Both the position numbers and the translations under genes were made by a program. The notes below the pieces were generated by a model that ran no database searches, was not told where the DNA came from, and worked only from the letters and a program-made list of their open reading frames with translations. DNA of 61,078 nucleotides from an uncultured Aquimarina sp. GTDB lineage: Bacteria > Bacteroidota > Bacteroidia > Flavobacteriales > Flavobacteriaceae. Position 1 is the first letter of the stretch; each line of letters opens with the position of its first letter. The stretch lies in NCBI GenBank assembly GCA_947493495.1, contig CANLRN010000019.1:1-61078 (forward strand), read 5' to 3'. Below are positions 1 to 8,470 of the stretch, piece after piece.

Positions 1-57
1 GAAAAAAAGAAAAAGAAGATTGTGAAACAACCTTACAATCAGCTTATTAAAATTTAG
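1..57 (+). CDS. possible 3' end of an upstream gene (partial)
   Basis: Frame 1 is open from the first base and ends in a TAG at 55-57, giving a lysine-rich tail that finishes NQLIKI. A strong terminator follows at 193-226, which fits a real gene ending here. The fragment is too short (18 residues) to identify, and an open frame of this length also occurs by chance in A-rich DNA, so this is tentative. Confidence 0.3.
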   Translation, partial: EKKKKKIVKQPYNQLIKI

Positions 58-192
58 TTAGATGGAATGCAATAGAAAACTGCTGTAGAGTATATTAATT
101 TGATTATCAATATGTTAATTATAAATCAATGGATTGCATCAATGAACTAAATCCTATTGTATAATGCAGGTTTAACGAAATTATTACCATTT

Positions 193-226
193 AAAAAGCC
201 TTTAGAAAAATCTCTAAAGGCTTTTT
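193..226. terminator. bidirectional intrinsic terminator
   Basis: A perfect 14-bp stem (193-206 with 213-226) closes a 6-base loop and has an A-run on its left arm and a T-run on its right arm. It therefore works on either strand. It lies between the end of a gene entering from the left and the end of glnII on the minus strand, and probably serves both. Confidence 0.85.
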
Positions 227-277
227 TGCGTTTGACCAAATTGATGATGTTATAGAAATCTCAATAGGTATACTTAT

Positions 278-1300
278 CTATGCTAATAAAGCAGTTACGT
301 CTGCTGTTTTTACTGTTTTTACAATTCTAGCAGCAATTTTGTAAGGATCACCATTAGAAGCAGGACGACGGTCTTCTAACCATCCTTTCCATCCTTTTTC
401 TACAGTAATAATAGGAATTCTTATGGATGCTCCTCTATCAGATATTCCGTAAGAAAACTCATTGATAGATTGTGTTTCGTGTTCACCAGTTAATCGCTGA
501 TCATTAAACTCACCATATACCGCAATATGCTCTTTGGTTACTGGTCTGAATGCTTCACAAATGGTTTCATAAACTTCTTTAGATCCACAAGTTCTTAATA
601 CTTCATTAGAGAAATTGGCGTGCATACCAGAACCATTCCAGTCCCCTTTTATAGGTTTTGGATGATAATCGATATAGTACCCATATTTTTCAGTAAGACG
701 ATCTAATAAATAACGTGCTATCCATATTTCGTCTCCAGCTTTCTTGGCTCCTTTAGAGAATAATTGAAATTCCCATTGTCCACTTGCTACTTCTTGATTA
801 ATACCTTCAAAATTAAGACCAGCATCGATACATAAATCAGCATGTTCTTCTACAAAATCTCTTCCGTGCGTATTTTTTCCTCCAACAGAACAATAATACA
901 TTCCTTGAGGGCCAGGATATCCTCCAACAGGAAAGCCTAAAGGTAATTGAGTATTTTTATCCATAATAAAGTATTCTTGTTCGAAACCAAACCAGAAATC
1001 ACCATCATCATCAATAGTAGCCCTTGCATTAGACTCATGAGGAGTACCATCTGCATTCAGAACTTCAGTCATTACCAAATATCCATTTCTTCTTACTGGA
1101 TCAGGATATATAGCTACTGGTTTTAACAAACAGTCAGAAGAACCACCTTCTGCTTGTCTTGTAGAACTACCATCAAATGACCAAGTAGGGCAATCTTCAA
1201 GTTTACCACTAAAATTGTCTTCAACTTTTGTTTTACTTCTTAGATTAGCAGTTGGTTTATAACCATCTAACCAAATGTATTCTAATTTAGATTTGCTCAT
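278..1300 (-). CDS. glnII: glutamine synthetase type II (eukaryote-like GSII)
   Basis: It makes glutamine from glutamate, ammonia and ATP in the cytoplasm. The 340-aa length matches the short GSII class (GSI has about 470 residues). Visible motifs are WSFDGSST at 40-47, the metal-ligand strand FGFEQEYF near 107, NGSGMHANFS in the ammonia/glutamate site, and RIPII near the C-terminus. No GSI-type adenylylation segment is present, so control is probably transcriptional or by feedback. The frame also opens at a GTG at 1309, but the ATG at 1300 gives the usual MSKSKLEYIW start and a leader of about 30 nt from the promoter at 1338-1366. It is divergent from glnN, a second, unrelated glutamine synthetase. 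Confidence 0.93.
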   Translation of the reverse strand: MSKSKLEYIWLDGYKPTANLRSKTKVEDNFSGKLEDCPTWSFDGSSTRQAEGGSSDCLLKPVAIYPDPVRRNGYLVMTEVLNADGTPHESNARATIDDDGDFWFGFEQEYFIMDKNTQLPLGFPVGGYPGPQGMYYCSVGGKNTHGRDFVEEHADLCIDAGLNFEGINQEVASGQWEFQLFSKGAKKAGDEIWIARYLLDRLTEKYGYYIDYHPKPIKGDWNGSGMHANFSNEVLRTCGSKEVYETICEAFRPVTKEHIAVYGEFNDQRLTGEHETQSINEFSYGISDRGASIRIPIITVEKGWKGWLEDRRPASNGDPYKIAARIVKTVKTADVTALLA

Positions 1301-1337
1301 AATTAACACTTTATTGATTGAACTCTTAATAAAGTAT

Positions 1338-1366
1338 CAAAAATAATTCTATTTTATGAAAACCAA
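1338..1366 (-). promoter_or_regulatory. glnII promoter (Bacteroidota type)
   Basis: On the minus strand TTG (1366-1364), an 18-bp spacer and TATTTTTG (1345-1338) match the Bacteroidota housekeeping pattern TTG-N17-20-TAnnTTTG. The start predicted from it lies about 30 nt before the glnII ATG. Confidence 0.65.
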
Positions 1367-1371
1367 AAAAA

Positions 1372-1438
1372 ATAGGGGTATAAAAGGGGGTTCGTACTTA
1401 ATTTTTGCGAAGTACCTAGTTTTTTGTGGGGTATTTTT
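1372..1438. promoter_or_regulatory. candidate operator region shared by glnII and glnN
   Basis: Between the two divergent promoters lies an inverted repeat, GTACTT at 1394-1399 and AAGTAC at 1410-1415 (10-bp spacer). It is flanked by three G-rich blocks: AGGGGTA, AGGGGG and TGGGGTA. G-runs are rare in this AT-rich sequence. The position suggests nitrogen-dependent control of both genes, but no regulator can be named. Confidence 0.4.
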
Positions 1439-1491
1439 ATTTTTTTTTAATTTTTGATCCATTTTTTCTTATATCAACAATAAAACTTATA

Positions 1492-1499
1492 TATTTTTG
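1492..1499 (+). promoter_or_regulatory. possible glnN -7 box
   Basis: TATTTTTG fits TAnnTTTG and lies 20 bp before the glnN ATG, which would leave a very short leader. No good TTG is present at the expected -33 distance (only TTA with a 20-bp spacer), so the promoter may need an activator or may be elsewhere. Confidence 0.35.
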
Positions 1500-1518
1500 A
1501 CTTAAAATTAACTTAATT

Positions 1519-3705
1519 ATGTCGACACTTAGATTTCATGCTTTAAAAGAAGCGTTACATCGTGATTCAGTATCAGTTGAAGAAACAGAACGAAGATCAG
1601 AATTGTATGCAAGGAATGTTTTTGATCAAACAGCTATGCTCCAGTATTTGACCAAGGATTCATATCAAAGTGTTATCAGTGCCATTGAGCAAGGAGATAA
1701 AATTGATAGACGAATGGCTGATCAAATAGCAGCTTCTATGAAAGAATGGGCGTTGTCTAAAGGTGTTACACATTATACACATTGGTTTCAGCCATTAACA
1801 GGTGGTACAGCAGAAAAACATGATGCTTTTTTTGAGTTTATGGATAATGGTATGGGGATCGAAAAGTTTGGAGGAGATCAATTGGTACAACAAGAACCAG
1901 ATGCTTCTTCTTTTCCTCATGGAGGAATTCGAAATACTTTCGAGGCCAGAGGATATACTGCTTGGGATCCAAGCTCTCCAGCATTTGTTTTTGGAACTAC
2001 ACTGTGTATTCCTACAGTTTTTGTCGCCTATACAGGAGAGGCTTTGGATTACAAAACTCCCTTATTAAGGGCCTTACACGCAATAGATGAGGCAGCAACA
2101 GCAGTGGCCAAATATTTTGATAAGAATGTAAAAAAAGTAAATGCCTCTCTGGGATGGGAACAAGAATATTTTTTGATAGATAGTGCTTTAGTAGCATCTA
2201 GACCTGATTTAGTGATGACAGGTAGAACATTGTTAGGGCATTCCTCCGCAAAAGGACAACAGCTGGATGATCATTACTTTGGTAGTATCCCTTCTAGGGC
2301 ATTAGCATACATGAGAGATTTAGAAGTAGAATGCATGTTATTAGGTATACCTGTTAAAACAAGACATAATGAGGTGGCTCCTAATCAGTTTGAATTAGCA
2401 CCAATTTACGAAGAAACAAACCTAGCCGTAGATCATAATTCCTTGCTTATGGATATTATGGGAAAAGTAGCGCATAAACATAATTTTAAGGTGTTGTTAC
2501 ATGAAAAACCATTTGCAGGCGTCAACGGATCTGGAAAACATAATAATTGGTCATTAACTACTAATACAGGCGTTAATCTCTTAGGCCCTGGAAAAACACC
2601 AATGAGTAATTTACAGTTTCTTACCTTTTTTATTAATACAATTAAAGCTATTGATGAGTATGAAGAACTGATGAGAGCTGGTATTGCATCCGCTAGTAAT
2701 GATCATCGTCTTGGAGCTAATGAAGCTCCACCTGCGATAATGTCTGTATTTATTGGACAACAATTAACACAGGTGCTAAAAGAGTTAGAAGGTGTTACAG
2801 ATGGGAAACTATCTCCACAAGAAAAAACAGATCTTAAACTCAATGTAGTAGGAAAAATACCAGAAATTTTGCTCGATAATACTGATCGTAATAGAACATC
2901 TCCATTTGCTTTTACAGGAAATAAGTTTGAGTTTAGAGCTGTAGGGTCAAAATCAAATTGTGCCAGCCCTATGACAATTCTAAATACAATTGTGGCCAAG
3001 AAGCTTAAAGAATTTAAGAAAGAAGTAGATGTTCTTATTGATAAAAAGAGTCTGAAAAAAGATGAAGCAATCTTTAATGTACTCAGGGAGTATATCAAAC
3101 AATCTAAAAATATCCTTTTCGAAGGAAATGGGTATGGTACTGCTTGGGAGAAAGAAGCCAAGAAGAGAGGGTTAAGTAATAATAAAACCACTCCAGAAGC
3201 CTTAAAAATAAAGATATCTAAGAAAACTCTCGATCTTTTTGAAGAGATGAAAGTGATGAATAAAACCGAAGTAGAAGCAAGATACGAAATAGAGATAGAG
3301 GAATATGTAATGAGAATTCAGATAGAAGGTCGTGTGCTGGGAGATATTGCGAAGAATCATATTGTACCAACAGCTATCCGATATCAGAACATGCTTATTA
3401 ACAATGTTTCTGGGCTTAAAAACTTATATGAAAAAGATTTTAAGAAATATGCAAAAGAACAAATGAATATTATCGAAGAAATTTCTTTACACATAGGAAA
3501 AATCAATACCAAAGTTGCAGCTATGACTACAGAAAGAAGCAAAGCTAATAAGTTAGATGATATCGAAAAAAAAGCTACTGATTACTGTAATAAAGTGAAA
3601 CCATTGTTTGATGAAATACGGAATAATTGTGACGCATTAGAATTATTGATAGATGATGAATTATGGCCATTGACCAAATATAGAGAGCTTCTTTTTATTA
3701 GATAA
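1519..3705 (+). CDS. glnN: glutamine synthetase type III
   Basis: A cytoplasmic glutamine synthetase of the large GSIII class found in Bacteroidota and cyanobacteria. The 728-aa length is typical of GSIII and about 250 residues longer than GSI. Motifs seen include LGWEQEYFLID (catalytic glutamates), EVAPNQFELAP (a GSIII hallmark), and NGSGKHNNWS near 336-345. The C-terminal third is lysine-rich and helical, as expected for the GSIII-specific extension. The ATG at 1519 gives the standard start (MSTLRFHALKEAL). It is transcribed away from glnII; a short stem-loop (3704-3723) overlaps its stop codon. Confidence 0.95.
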   Translation: MSTLRFHALKEALHRDSVSVEETERRSELYARNVFDQTAMLQYLTKDSYQSVISAIEQGDKIDRRMADQIAASMKEWALSKGVTHYTHWFQPLTGGTAEKHDAFFEFMDNGMGIEKFGGDQLVQQEPDASSFPHGGIRNTFEARGYTAWDPSSPAFVFGTTLCIPTVFVAYTGEALDYKTPLLRALHAIDEAATAVAKYFDKNVKKVNASLGWEQEYFLIDSALVASRPDLVMTGRTLLGHSSAKGQQLDDHYFGSIPSRALAYMRDLEVECMLLGIPVKTRHNEVAPNQFELAPIYEETNLAVDHNSLLMDIMGKVAHKHNFKVLLHEKPFAGVNGSGKHNNWSLTTNTGVNLLGPGKTPMSNLQFLTFFINTIKAIDEYEELMRAGIASASNDHRLGANEAPPAIMSVFIGQQLTQVLKELEGVTDGKLSPQEKTDLKLNVVGKIPEILLDNTDRNRTSPFAFTGNKFEFRAVGSKSNCASPMTILNTIVAKKLKEFKKEVDVLIDKKSLKKDEAIFNVLREYIKQSKNILFEGNGYGTAWEKEAKKRGLSNNKTTPEALKIKISKKTLDLFEEMKVMNKTEVEARYEIEIEEYVMRIQIEGRVLGDIAKNHIVPTAIRYQNMLINNVSGLKNLYEKDFKKYAKEQMNIIEEISLHIGKINTKVAAMTTERSKANKLDDIEKKATDYCNKVKPLFDEIRNNCDALELLIDDELWPLTKYRELLFIR

Positions 3706-4033
3706 GTAAGAATAAACTTACTTGTTGTGAAAACATTAATTTTTTTAACAAAAAAATAATATGCTTTTAAAAGTCTATGAAATATATGAAATCAGTAGTT
3801 TTTATGGTTTTTTAGTAGTGCTTTTTATCGAATTCTCATAGAATATTAAAAAAAAACCTTAATACTTTCATAAATTTAACCAATATAAAACTTAAGGTAA
3901 GGATATTATAGTCCCAAGCTACTCCCCCTGGAAATACTTTAATTTACAGCAATTAGATTGCTATCTAATGCATGAACATTGTGGGCAAACTTTTGTAATT
4001 AATTAAACATATTTTTTAAAATTCAAACAAACT
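3706..4033 (+). promoter_or_regulatory. control region upstream of the curli operon
   Basis: This 328-bp stretch has no credible gene. It holds a weak stem-loop after glnN (3704-3723) and an inverted repeat ATTAGAT-N4-ATCTAAT at 3952-3969, 64 bp before the csgA start. It also has a half-palindrome CCCCCTGGAAA at 3924-3934 resembling half of the CCCCTG/CAGGGG sites near 28.6 and 36.9 kb. The only -7-like sequence is AACTTTTG at 3988-3995, which departs from consensus. No csgD-like regulator is nearby. Confidence 0.35.
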
Positions 4034-5227
4034 ATGAAAAAAGTAATTTTTAGTCTAACAGCTTTATTCACTACAGTATTGATGGTTGCACAATCAAATA
4101 CCAGTGTTGTTGAACAATCTGGAGATACCAATACAGCAAATATTACACAAGTAGGTTTATTAAATAGTAATACAACTTCACAATTAGGATCAGCTAATGT
4201 TGCAGAAGCAATACAAGGAAGTACTTCTTTTGCTTCTAGAAATGGAGTAGTAACTCAGATACAAACTGGAGATAAAAATACAGCTTTTGTACAGCACGAA
4301 GAAGATGCAAATGAAGTGTTTCAACAACAAATAGGAGGTGGTAATAGTGCTTCTGCAACTCAGAATTTGTCAAATTTTGGGGGTAATAATATTGGTGTAC
4401 AAGTTCAAGAAGGAAATAATAATACAGCAACAATCTCTCAAGAAGGAGTAGGTATTAGTGGACAAGGAGTATTAAACCAAGCTAGTCAGAATCAACTAGG
4501 AGATGATAATACAGCTGTAACTACACAAGGAGGCGAAGAAAATTTTAGCACAATTGCTCAAACAGGAAATTTTAATACAGCATCAATAGTTCAAGTTGGA
4601 GATTTAAATTTTGGTGATCAAAGGCAAACAGGAGATGCCAATGAAGCTATAGCAGAACAAAGGGGACCTAATAATACATTACTTCAAACCCAGAATGGAG
4701 GAGGCAATATAGCAACTTCTCTTCAGGGAGGTATCTTTTTTGATTCTAGAGGCGGGATAGTAAACCAATCTCAAACAGGTGATGAAAATGTAGCTTATGC
4801 TCAGCACGAAGAGGATAATAACCAGATATCACAGTCTCAGATAGGAGATGGTAATAATGCTAGAGCCACACAAAATTTAGCGTTTCTAGGAGGGCAAAAT
4901 CTTGTAAACCAAGTGCAGATCGGTGATGCAAATACAGCTACAGCTACACAAGAAGGGGTTCCAGGTGTTTTTGGAGAAGGTAATATAACAACTCAGACAC
5001 AACGAGGTAATGAGAATATAGCAATTACTAGTCAAAATGGAGCAACTAATAGTAGTAATATCCTTCAGCTAGGGGATCTGAATATTGCACAAGATACTCA
5101 AATTGGAATAGGAAATTCAACATTTGTTACGCAAACAGGAACATCTCATAATAGTATTATTCTTCAAAATGGAACAAATAATACAGCAACCGTAATACAA
5201 ACTGGTGGCACTGCAGGAGGGCTTTAA
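4034..5227 (+). CDS. csgA: curlin repeat protein, CsgA-like major amyloid subunit
   Basis: A secreted amyloid subunit expected to polymerise into curli-type fibres on the cell surface. A signal peptide (about 1-20, ending MVAQS) is followed by curlin-type repeats rich in QxGxxNxA and Q/N/G/T, with almost no Cys. At 397 aa it is over twice the length of E. coli CsgA (151 aa). It consists of two homologous halves (about 65-230 and 236-385), each starting SRxGxVxQxQTGD and each carrying an acidic QHEED insert. It is first in the operon, upstream of csgB, csgE, csgF and csgG homologues, which settles the assignment. A strong hairpin after it (5250-5288) could raise its transcript above those of the assembly genes. 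Confidence 0.88.
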   Translation: MKKVIFSLTALFTTVLMVAQSNTSVVEQSGDTNTANITQVGLLNSNTTSQLGSANVAEAIQGSTSFASRNGVVTQIQTGDKNTAFVQHEEDANEVFQQQIGGGNSASATQNLSNFGGNNIGVQVQEGNNNTATISQEGVGISGQGVLNQASQNQLGDDNTAVTTQGGEENFSTIAQTGNFNTASIVQVGDLNFGDQRQTGDANEAIAEQRGPNNTLLQTQNGGGNIATSLQGGIFFDSRGGIVNQSQTGDENVAYAQHEEDNNQISQSQIGDGNNARATQNLAFLGGQNLVNQVQIGDANTATATQEGVPGVFGEGNITTQTQRGNENIAITSQNGATNSSNILQLGDLNIAQDTQIGIGNSTFVTQTGTSHNSIILQNGTNNTATVIQTGGTAGGL

Positions 5228-5249
5228 TAATATTTGTTTAAAATATAAG

Positions 5250-5288
5250 AAAGAGTTATACTAGTGTTGCTAATTAGTATAACTCTTT
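5250..5288 (+). terminator. hairpin between csgA and csgB (terminator or attenuator)
   Basis: A perfect 14-bp stem (5250-5263 with 5275-5288) with an 11-base loop, ending in a short T-run. It lies in the 86-bp gap after csgA. No promoter is evident between it and the csgB-like gene, so partial read-through is the likely mode, giving more subunit than assembly factors. Confidence 0.6.
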
Positions 5289-5313
5289 TACTAGTTTTTA
5301 AAATCTAATTTGT

Positions 5314-5826
5314 ATGAAAATTGATATAATCATTTATAGCTTAGTACTGAGTGTATGTATAGCGCATACTGGTATTGCTCAAGAATCTGATAATCAAAAA
5401 ATTGAGCAAGAACAGAGTCAGGAAAAATTTACCATATTAGATCAGTTGCAAAATAATTCCTTGCAAGTGGCTAGAGAGAATGTATCAGGAATTAACACTG
5501 TATTTATCCAGCAAATAGGAACAGGTAATCAAGTGTTTTCTAATATCACCGCACAATCTTCTAAAATTAGTTTGAACCAGAATGGCGAAAGAAATATAAT
5601 TGATATTACCGAAAACTCAAGAACAATAAAAAAGTTGATCACGCAGAATGGAACTAATAATACAATTACCGAATTCTCTCTTACTCCAGAAATATCCACA
5701 AATTTAGAAATCCTTCAAGAAGGAGATAATCATTACTTTGAGCGATTTGGTAACAATAATTTATCTAATACTTTAAAATTCAAAATGACAGGAACCGCTC
5801 GTACGATCATTGTTAGAAGTTTTTGA
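5314..5826 (+). CDS. csgB: CsgB-like minor curlin / nucleator
   Basis: A 170-aa secreted protein with a signal peptide (about 1-22) and a few degenerate curlin-type repeats, seen as IQQIGTGNQVF, LNQNGERNII, ITQNGTNNTI and LQEGDNHYF. It has fewer and less regular repeats than its neighbour and a basic, hydrophobic C-terminus (TARTIIVRSF). The size and the poorly conserved last repeat resemble CsgB, which anchors and nucleates CsgA. That role is inferred from repeat type and gene order. Its stop is 3 bp before csgE. Confidence 0.72.
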   Translation: MKIDIIIYSLVLSVCIAHTGIAQESDNQKIEQEQSQEKFTILDQLQNNSLQVARENVSGINTVFIQQIGTGNQVFSNITAQSSKISLNQNGERNIIDITENSRTIKKLITQNGTNNTITEFSLTPEISTNLEILQEGDNHYFERFGNNNLSNTLKFKMTGTARTIIVRSF

Positions 5827-5829
5827 TAG

Positions 5830-6552
5830 ATGCGATATATAGCACTCATATTTTTATTTTTTAGCTCATACATTTCGTATGGTCAGTTTACTAATGTAGA
5901 AGTGATTGCTAAGATAGAAACAAAGCCTATTGATGATATTGTTACTATTGTAGGGAAAGCAGAGAATACGACAGAGGTACATAAGAGTTTGCAATATATT
6001 TTTTCAATTTTTAGAACAGATAGTATAGGTGCTGTTACTAAAACTGTGCAAGAAGGTAGGTTTACGCTAGAAGCTAATGAACAAAAAAAGATATACACAA
6101 CTTCTAGAGATACAACTATAAAAGATAAGATTGTTGTACTTTTACTAATATATGAAGAAGAGCAGATTGTAGGAAAAGCTAGAATAGCTTTTAATGAAAA
6201 AGTAGAAAAAAATATTCCAGAAGATGTTAGCGATACTAATGACGGTATAGAGTTAAAGGGTATTGTTGTAGAAGAAACAAAAACCAAACCTGGGAAAGAT
6301 TTTTATGAGTTTTTTTATAATTCATATACATTAAATAAAATTAATGGAAGTAAAATTGTTGGTGTTTATGAAAAACTAAGTTTTGGGAGAAGCACCATAA
6401 TACAAGTCAAGATAGAAGATATTGTTATTCACGAGTTTTTGGGGAAACCAGATATAGAATACTTAGAACAAATGTCTAATACTGCGATAAGAAAAGTATA
6501 TAAATACTTTAAAGATCTTAAAAACCAAAAAAATAATATCATTCAGTATTAA
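5830..6552 (+). CDS. csgE: CsgE curli secretion factor with CsgH-like N-terminal domain
   Basis: Periplasmic curli secretion factor; in E. coli CsgE caps the CsgG pore and directs CsgA to it. A signal peptide (1-18) is followed by two parts. Residues 19 to about 130 form a beta-sandwich-like region with alternating hydrophobic residues and no cysteines. Residues about 140-240 are CsgE proper, with GIVVEETKTKPGKDFYEFFY near 143-162 and an IVIHEFLGKP strand later. E. coli CsgE is 129 aa, so the N-terminal half is extra. Its pattern (a strand ending in EGRFTLEANEQKK, then a late GKARIAF strand) recalls CsgH, the curlin-binding chaperone of alphaproteobacteria. That match is an inference. csgF follows 18 bp downstream. 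Confidence 0.85.
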   Translation: MRYIALIFLFFSSYISYGQFTNVEVIAKIETKPIDDIVTIVGKAENTTEVHKSLQYIFSIFRTDSIGAVTKTVQEGRFTLEANEQKKIYTTSRDTTIKDKIVVLLLIYEEEQIVGKARIAFNEKVEKNIPEDVSDTNDGIELKGIVVEETKTKPGKDFYEFFYNSYTLNKINGSKIVGVYEKLSFGRSTIIQVKIEDIVIHEFLGKPDIEYLEQMSNTAIRKVYKYFKDLKNQKNNIIQY

Positions 6553-6570
6553 TTACGAATTCTTACACAC

Positions 6571-6978
6571 ATGAAATCATTCATAATTACAATACTATTA
6601 ATTTTTACAGCTACCACATATAGCGTAGGACAAGAGTTAGTATATAGACCGAAAAATCCTGCTTTTGGAGGTGATACATTTAATTATCAATGGTTGTTAA
6701 GCTCAGCTGAAGCTCAGAACCAATTTACTGAAGATCCTAATTCAGATAGAAATAGCAGAACAGAATTAGAAAGGTTTACAGAAAGTCTTAATAATCAGTT
6801 ATTGAGTCAGATATCCAGAACTTTGTTTAATGAACAGTTCGGACAGAATGGATTAACAGAAGGAACTTTTAATTTTGGAACATTATTCATAGAAATCTTC
6901 CCATCTGGCGAAGGACTGGTTATCAATATTCTAGACACTAATACGGGAGATCAGTCTCAAGTAATAATTCCTAATTAA
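6571..6978 (+). CDS. csgF: curli assembly protein CsgF
   Basis: A small secreted accessory protein that in E. coli binds the extracellular mouth of CsgG and couples CsgB nucleation to secretion. A signal peptide (about 1-20) precedes the family signature LVYRPKNPAFGGD, then FNYQWLLSSAEAQNQF, matching the CsgF pattern of a PNFGG motif followed by LLNSAQAQN. The length of 135 aa equals the usual 138. It sits in the conserved order csgE-csgF-csgG with 6 bp to csgG. Confidence 0.93.
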   Translation: MKSFIITILLIFTATTYSVGQELVYRPKNPAFGGDTFNYQWLLSSAEAQNQFTEDPNSDRNSRTELERFTESLNNQLLSQISRTLFNEQFGQNGLTEGTFNFGTLFIEIFPSGEGLVINILDTNTGDQSQVIIPN

Positions 6979-6984
6979 TTTTTA

Positions 6985-8463
6985 ATGCGTCATAGAATAT
7001 ACCTAGGGATTATAGTAATTTTTTGTTTGATAACCCTCTCAGGATGTGGTACTTATTTTAATCAACCCATTAGTATTGAACAGGCTCGTATTGGTGAGGA
7101 TACTAAAGTGAGTAAAAAACTTAGAGATTTTCCCTTACCTACAGAACCTGTAGTTGTTGGAGTATATAAGTTTAGAGATCAAACAGGACAATATAAACCA
7201 ACCGAAGCAGGTAGCACATTTAGCACTGCGGTAACACAAGGCGCAACAACCATATTGATTAAAGCACTAGAAGATTCTAAATGGTTTGTACCCATAGAAC
7301 GAGAAAATCTAAGTAACTTATTAAATGAACGTAATATTATACGTTCTACCAGAAAAGAATATAGAAAAACCAAAAACCCTAATGAACCACAACTACCTCC
7401 ATTATTATATGCAGGGATTATCTTAGAAGGCGGCATTGTATCCTATGATTCTAATATCATCACTGGAGGGTTAGGAGCTAGGTATTTTGGGGTTGGAGGG
7501 GCTACACAATATCGACAAGACCGAATTACTGTCTATCTTAGAGCAGTATCTACCTCAAGCGGTAAAATTTTGAAAACAGTATATATTTCTAAAACGATAC
7601 TATCTCAAGCATTAGATGCTAGTTTTTTTAGATATGTCAAGTTTAGTCGGTTGTTAGAAGCAGAAACAGGTTTTACTAAGAATGAACCTGGGCAAATTGC
7701 AGTTTCTGAAGCTATTGAAAAAGCTGTAGAAGCATTAATTATTGAAGGAATAGAAGATAAGCTTTGGAGTTCTAAAGCTGATCCAGAAAAAATTAATGAG
7801 ATAGTAACGACATATAATGCAGACAAAAATGAAGCTCAAAATACAGGTCTTTATGAGCGTTATTTTAAAGAAAGACGAGGAGAAAAAGCAGTATTTGCTA
7901 ATGGAGGATTGGCCTTAATCAGTGGAGACTTTAATAATGCAGACTTTTCGTATTCAGCCAGAGTAGGAGGGAAATGGTATTTTAATCCGTACCTCAATGC
8001 CAATGCAAGTCTTAGTAAATTTCAACTAAGAAATGAAGGAGCATTTTCTCAGGGATTTAATGCAATAGACCTCAATGCGGAGCTCACCGTATTACCTTTC
8101 GAAAAACTCACCCCATTTATTTTTGGAGGAATGGGAACGGTAAGTTCTGATAATTTTGATAGCACTTTTTTCAAGCTTCAATATGGAGGAGGGTTAGAAT
8201 ATCTGATTTCCGATCGTATTGGTATTGCATTAGATGTAACGCATAATCTGGTATTGAGTGATACATTAGATAAGATTGCTCAAGGTAAACGTGATGATCA
8301 ATATTTTAATTTCTCCTTGGGGTTACATTGGTATTTTAAGAATCCTTTAAAAATGGATAAAGAACTTCGAAAACAAAAACGTAAAGAACAAAAAGAATTA
8401 AAAAAGTTGAAGAAGAGAAATCGAGAAGTTATTGACAATAAGGAAGAGGTTCCTAAAGAATAA
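6985..8463 (+). CDS. csgG: CsgG curli secretion pore with C-terminal beta-barrel extension
   Basis: Outer-membrane lipoprotein that forms the nonameric curli secretion channel. The signal peptide ends in a lipobox (LITLSGCG, acylated Cys near residue 21). Residues about 22-290 are CsgG: VVVGVYKFRDQTGQYK, the GATTILIKALEDSKWF helix, ERENLSNLLNER and an ILEGGIVSYDSN strand. E. coli CsgG is 277 aa. Here about 200 residues are added: from about 303 to 455 a run of amphipathic strands of OmpA-like small-barrel type (GGKWYFNPYLNANASLSKF, FIFGGMGTV, GGGLEYLISDRIG, FSLGLHWYF), then a Lys/Glu-rich tail. The frame runs on without a break, so the extension is not an error of gene calling. Confidence 0.92.
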   Translation: MRHRIYLGIIVIFCLITLSGCGTYFNQPISIEQARIGEDTKVSKKLRDFPLPTEPVVVGVYKFRDQTGQYKPTEAGSTFSTAVTQGATTILIKALEDSKWFVPIERENLSNLLNERNIIRSTRKEYRKTKNPNEPQLPPLLYAGIILEGGIVSYDSNIITGGLGARYFGVGGATQYRQDRITVYLRAVSTSSGKILKTVYISKTILSQALDASFFRYVKFSRLLEAETGFTKNEPGQIAVSEAIEKAVEALIIEGIEDKLWSSKADPEKINEIVTTYNADKNEAQNTGLYERYFKERRGEKAVFANGGLALISGDFNNADFSYSARVGGKWYFNPYLNANASLSKFQLRNEGAFSQGFNAIDLNAELTVLPFEKLTPFIFGGMGTVSSDNFDSTFFKLQYGGGLEYLISDRIGIALDVTHNLVLSDTLDKIAQGKRDDQYFNFSLGLHWYFKNPLKMDKELRKQKRKEQKELKKLKKRNREVIDNKEEVPKE

Positions 8464-8470
8464 AAATCTC

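Noticed and set aside
1802..3191. Open frames inside glnN on both strands
   Set aside because: They lie wholly within a well-conserved gene, have no family resemblance and reflect codon bias.
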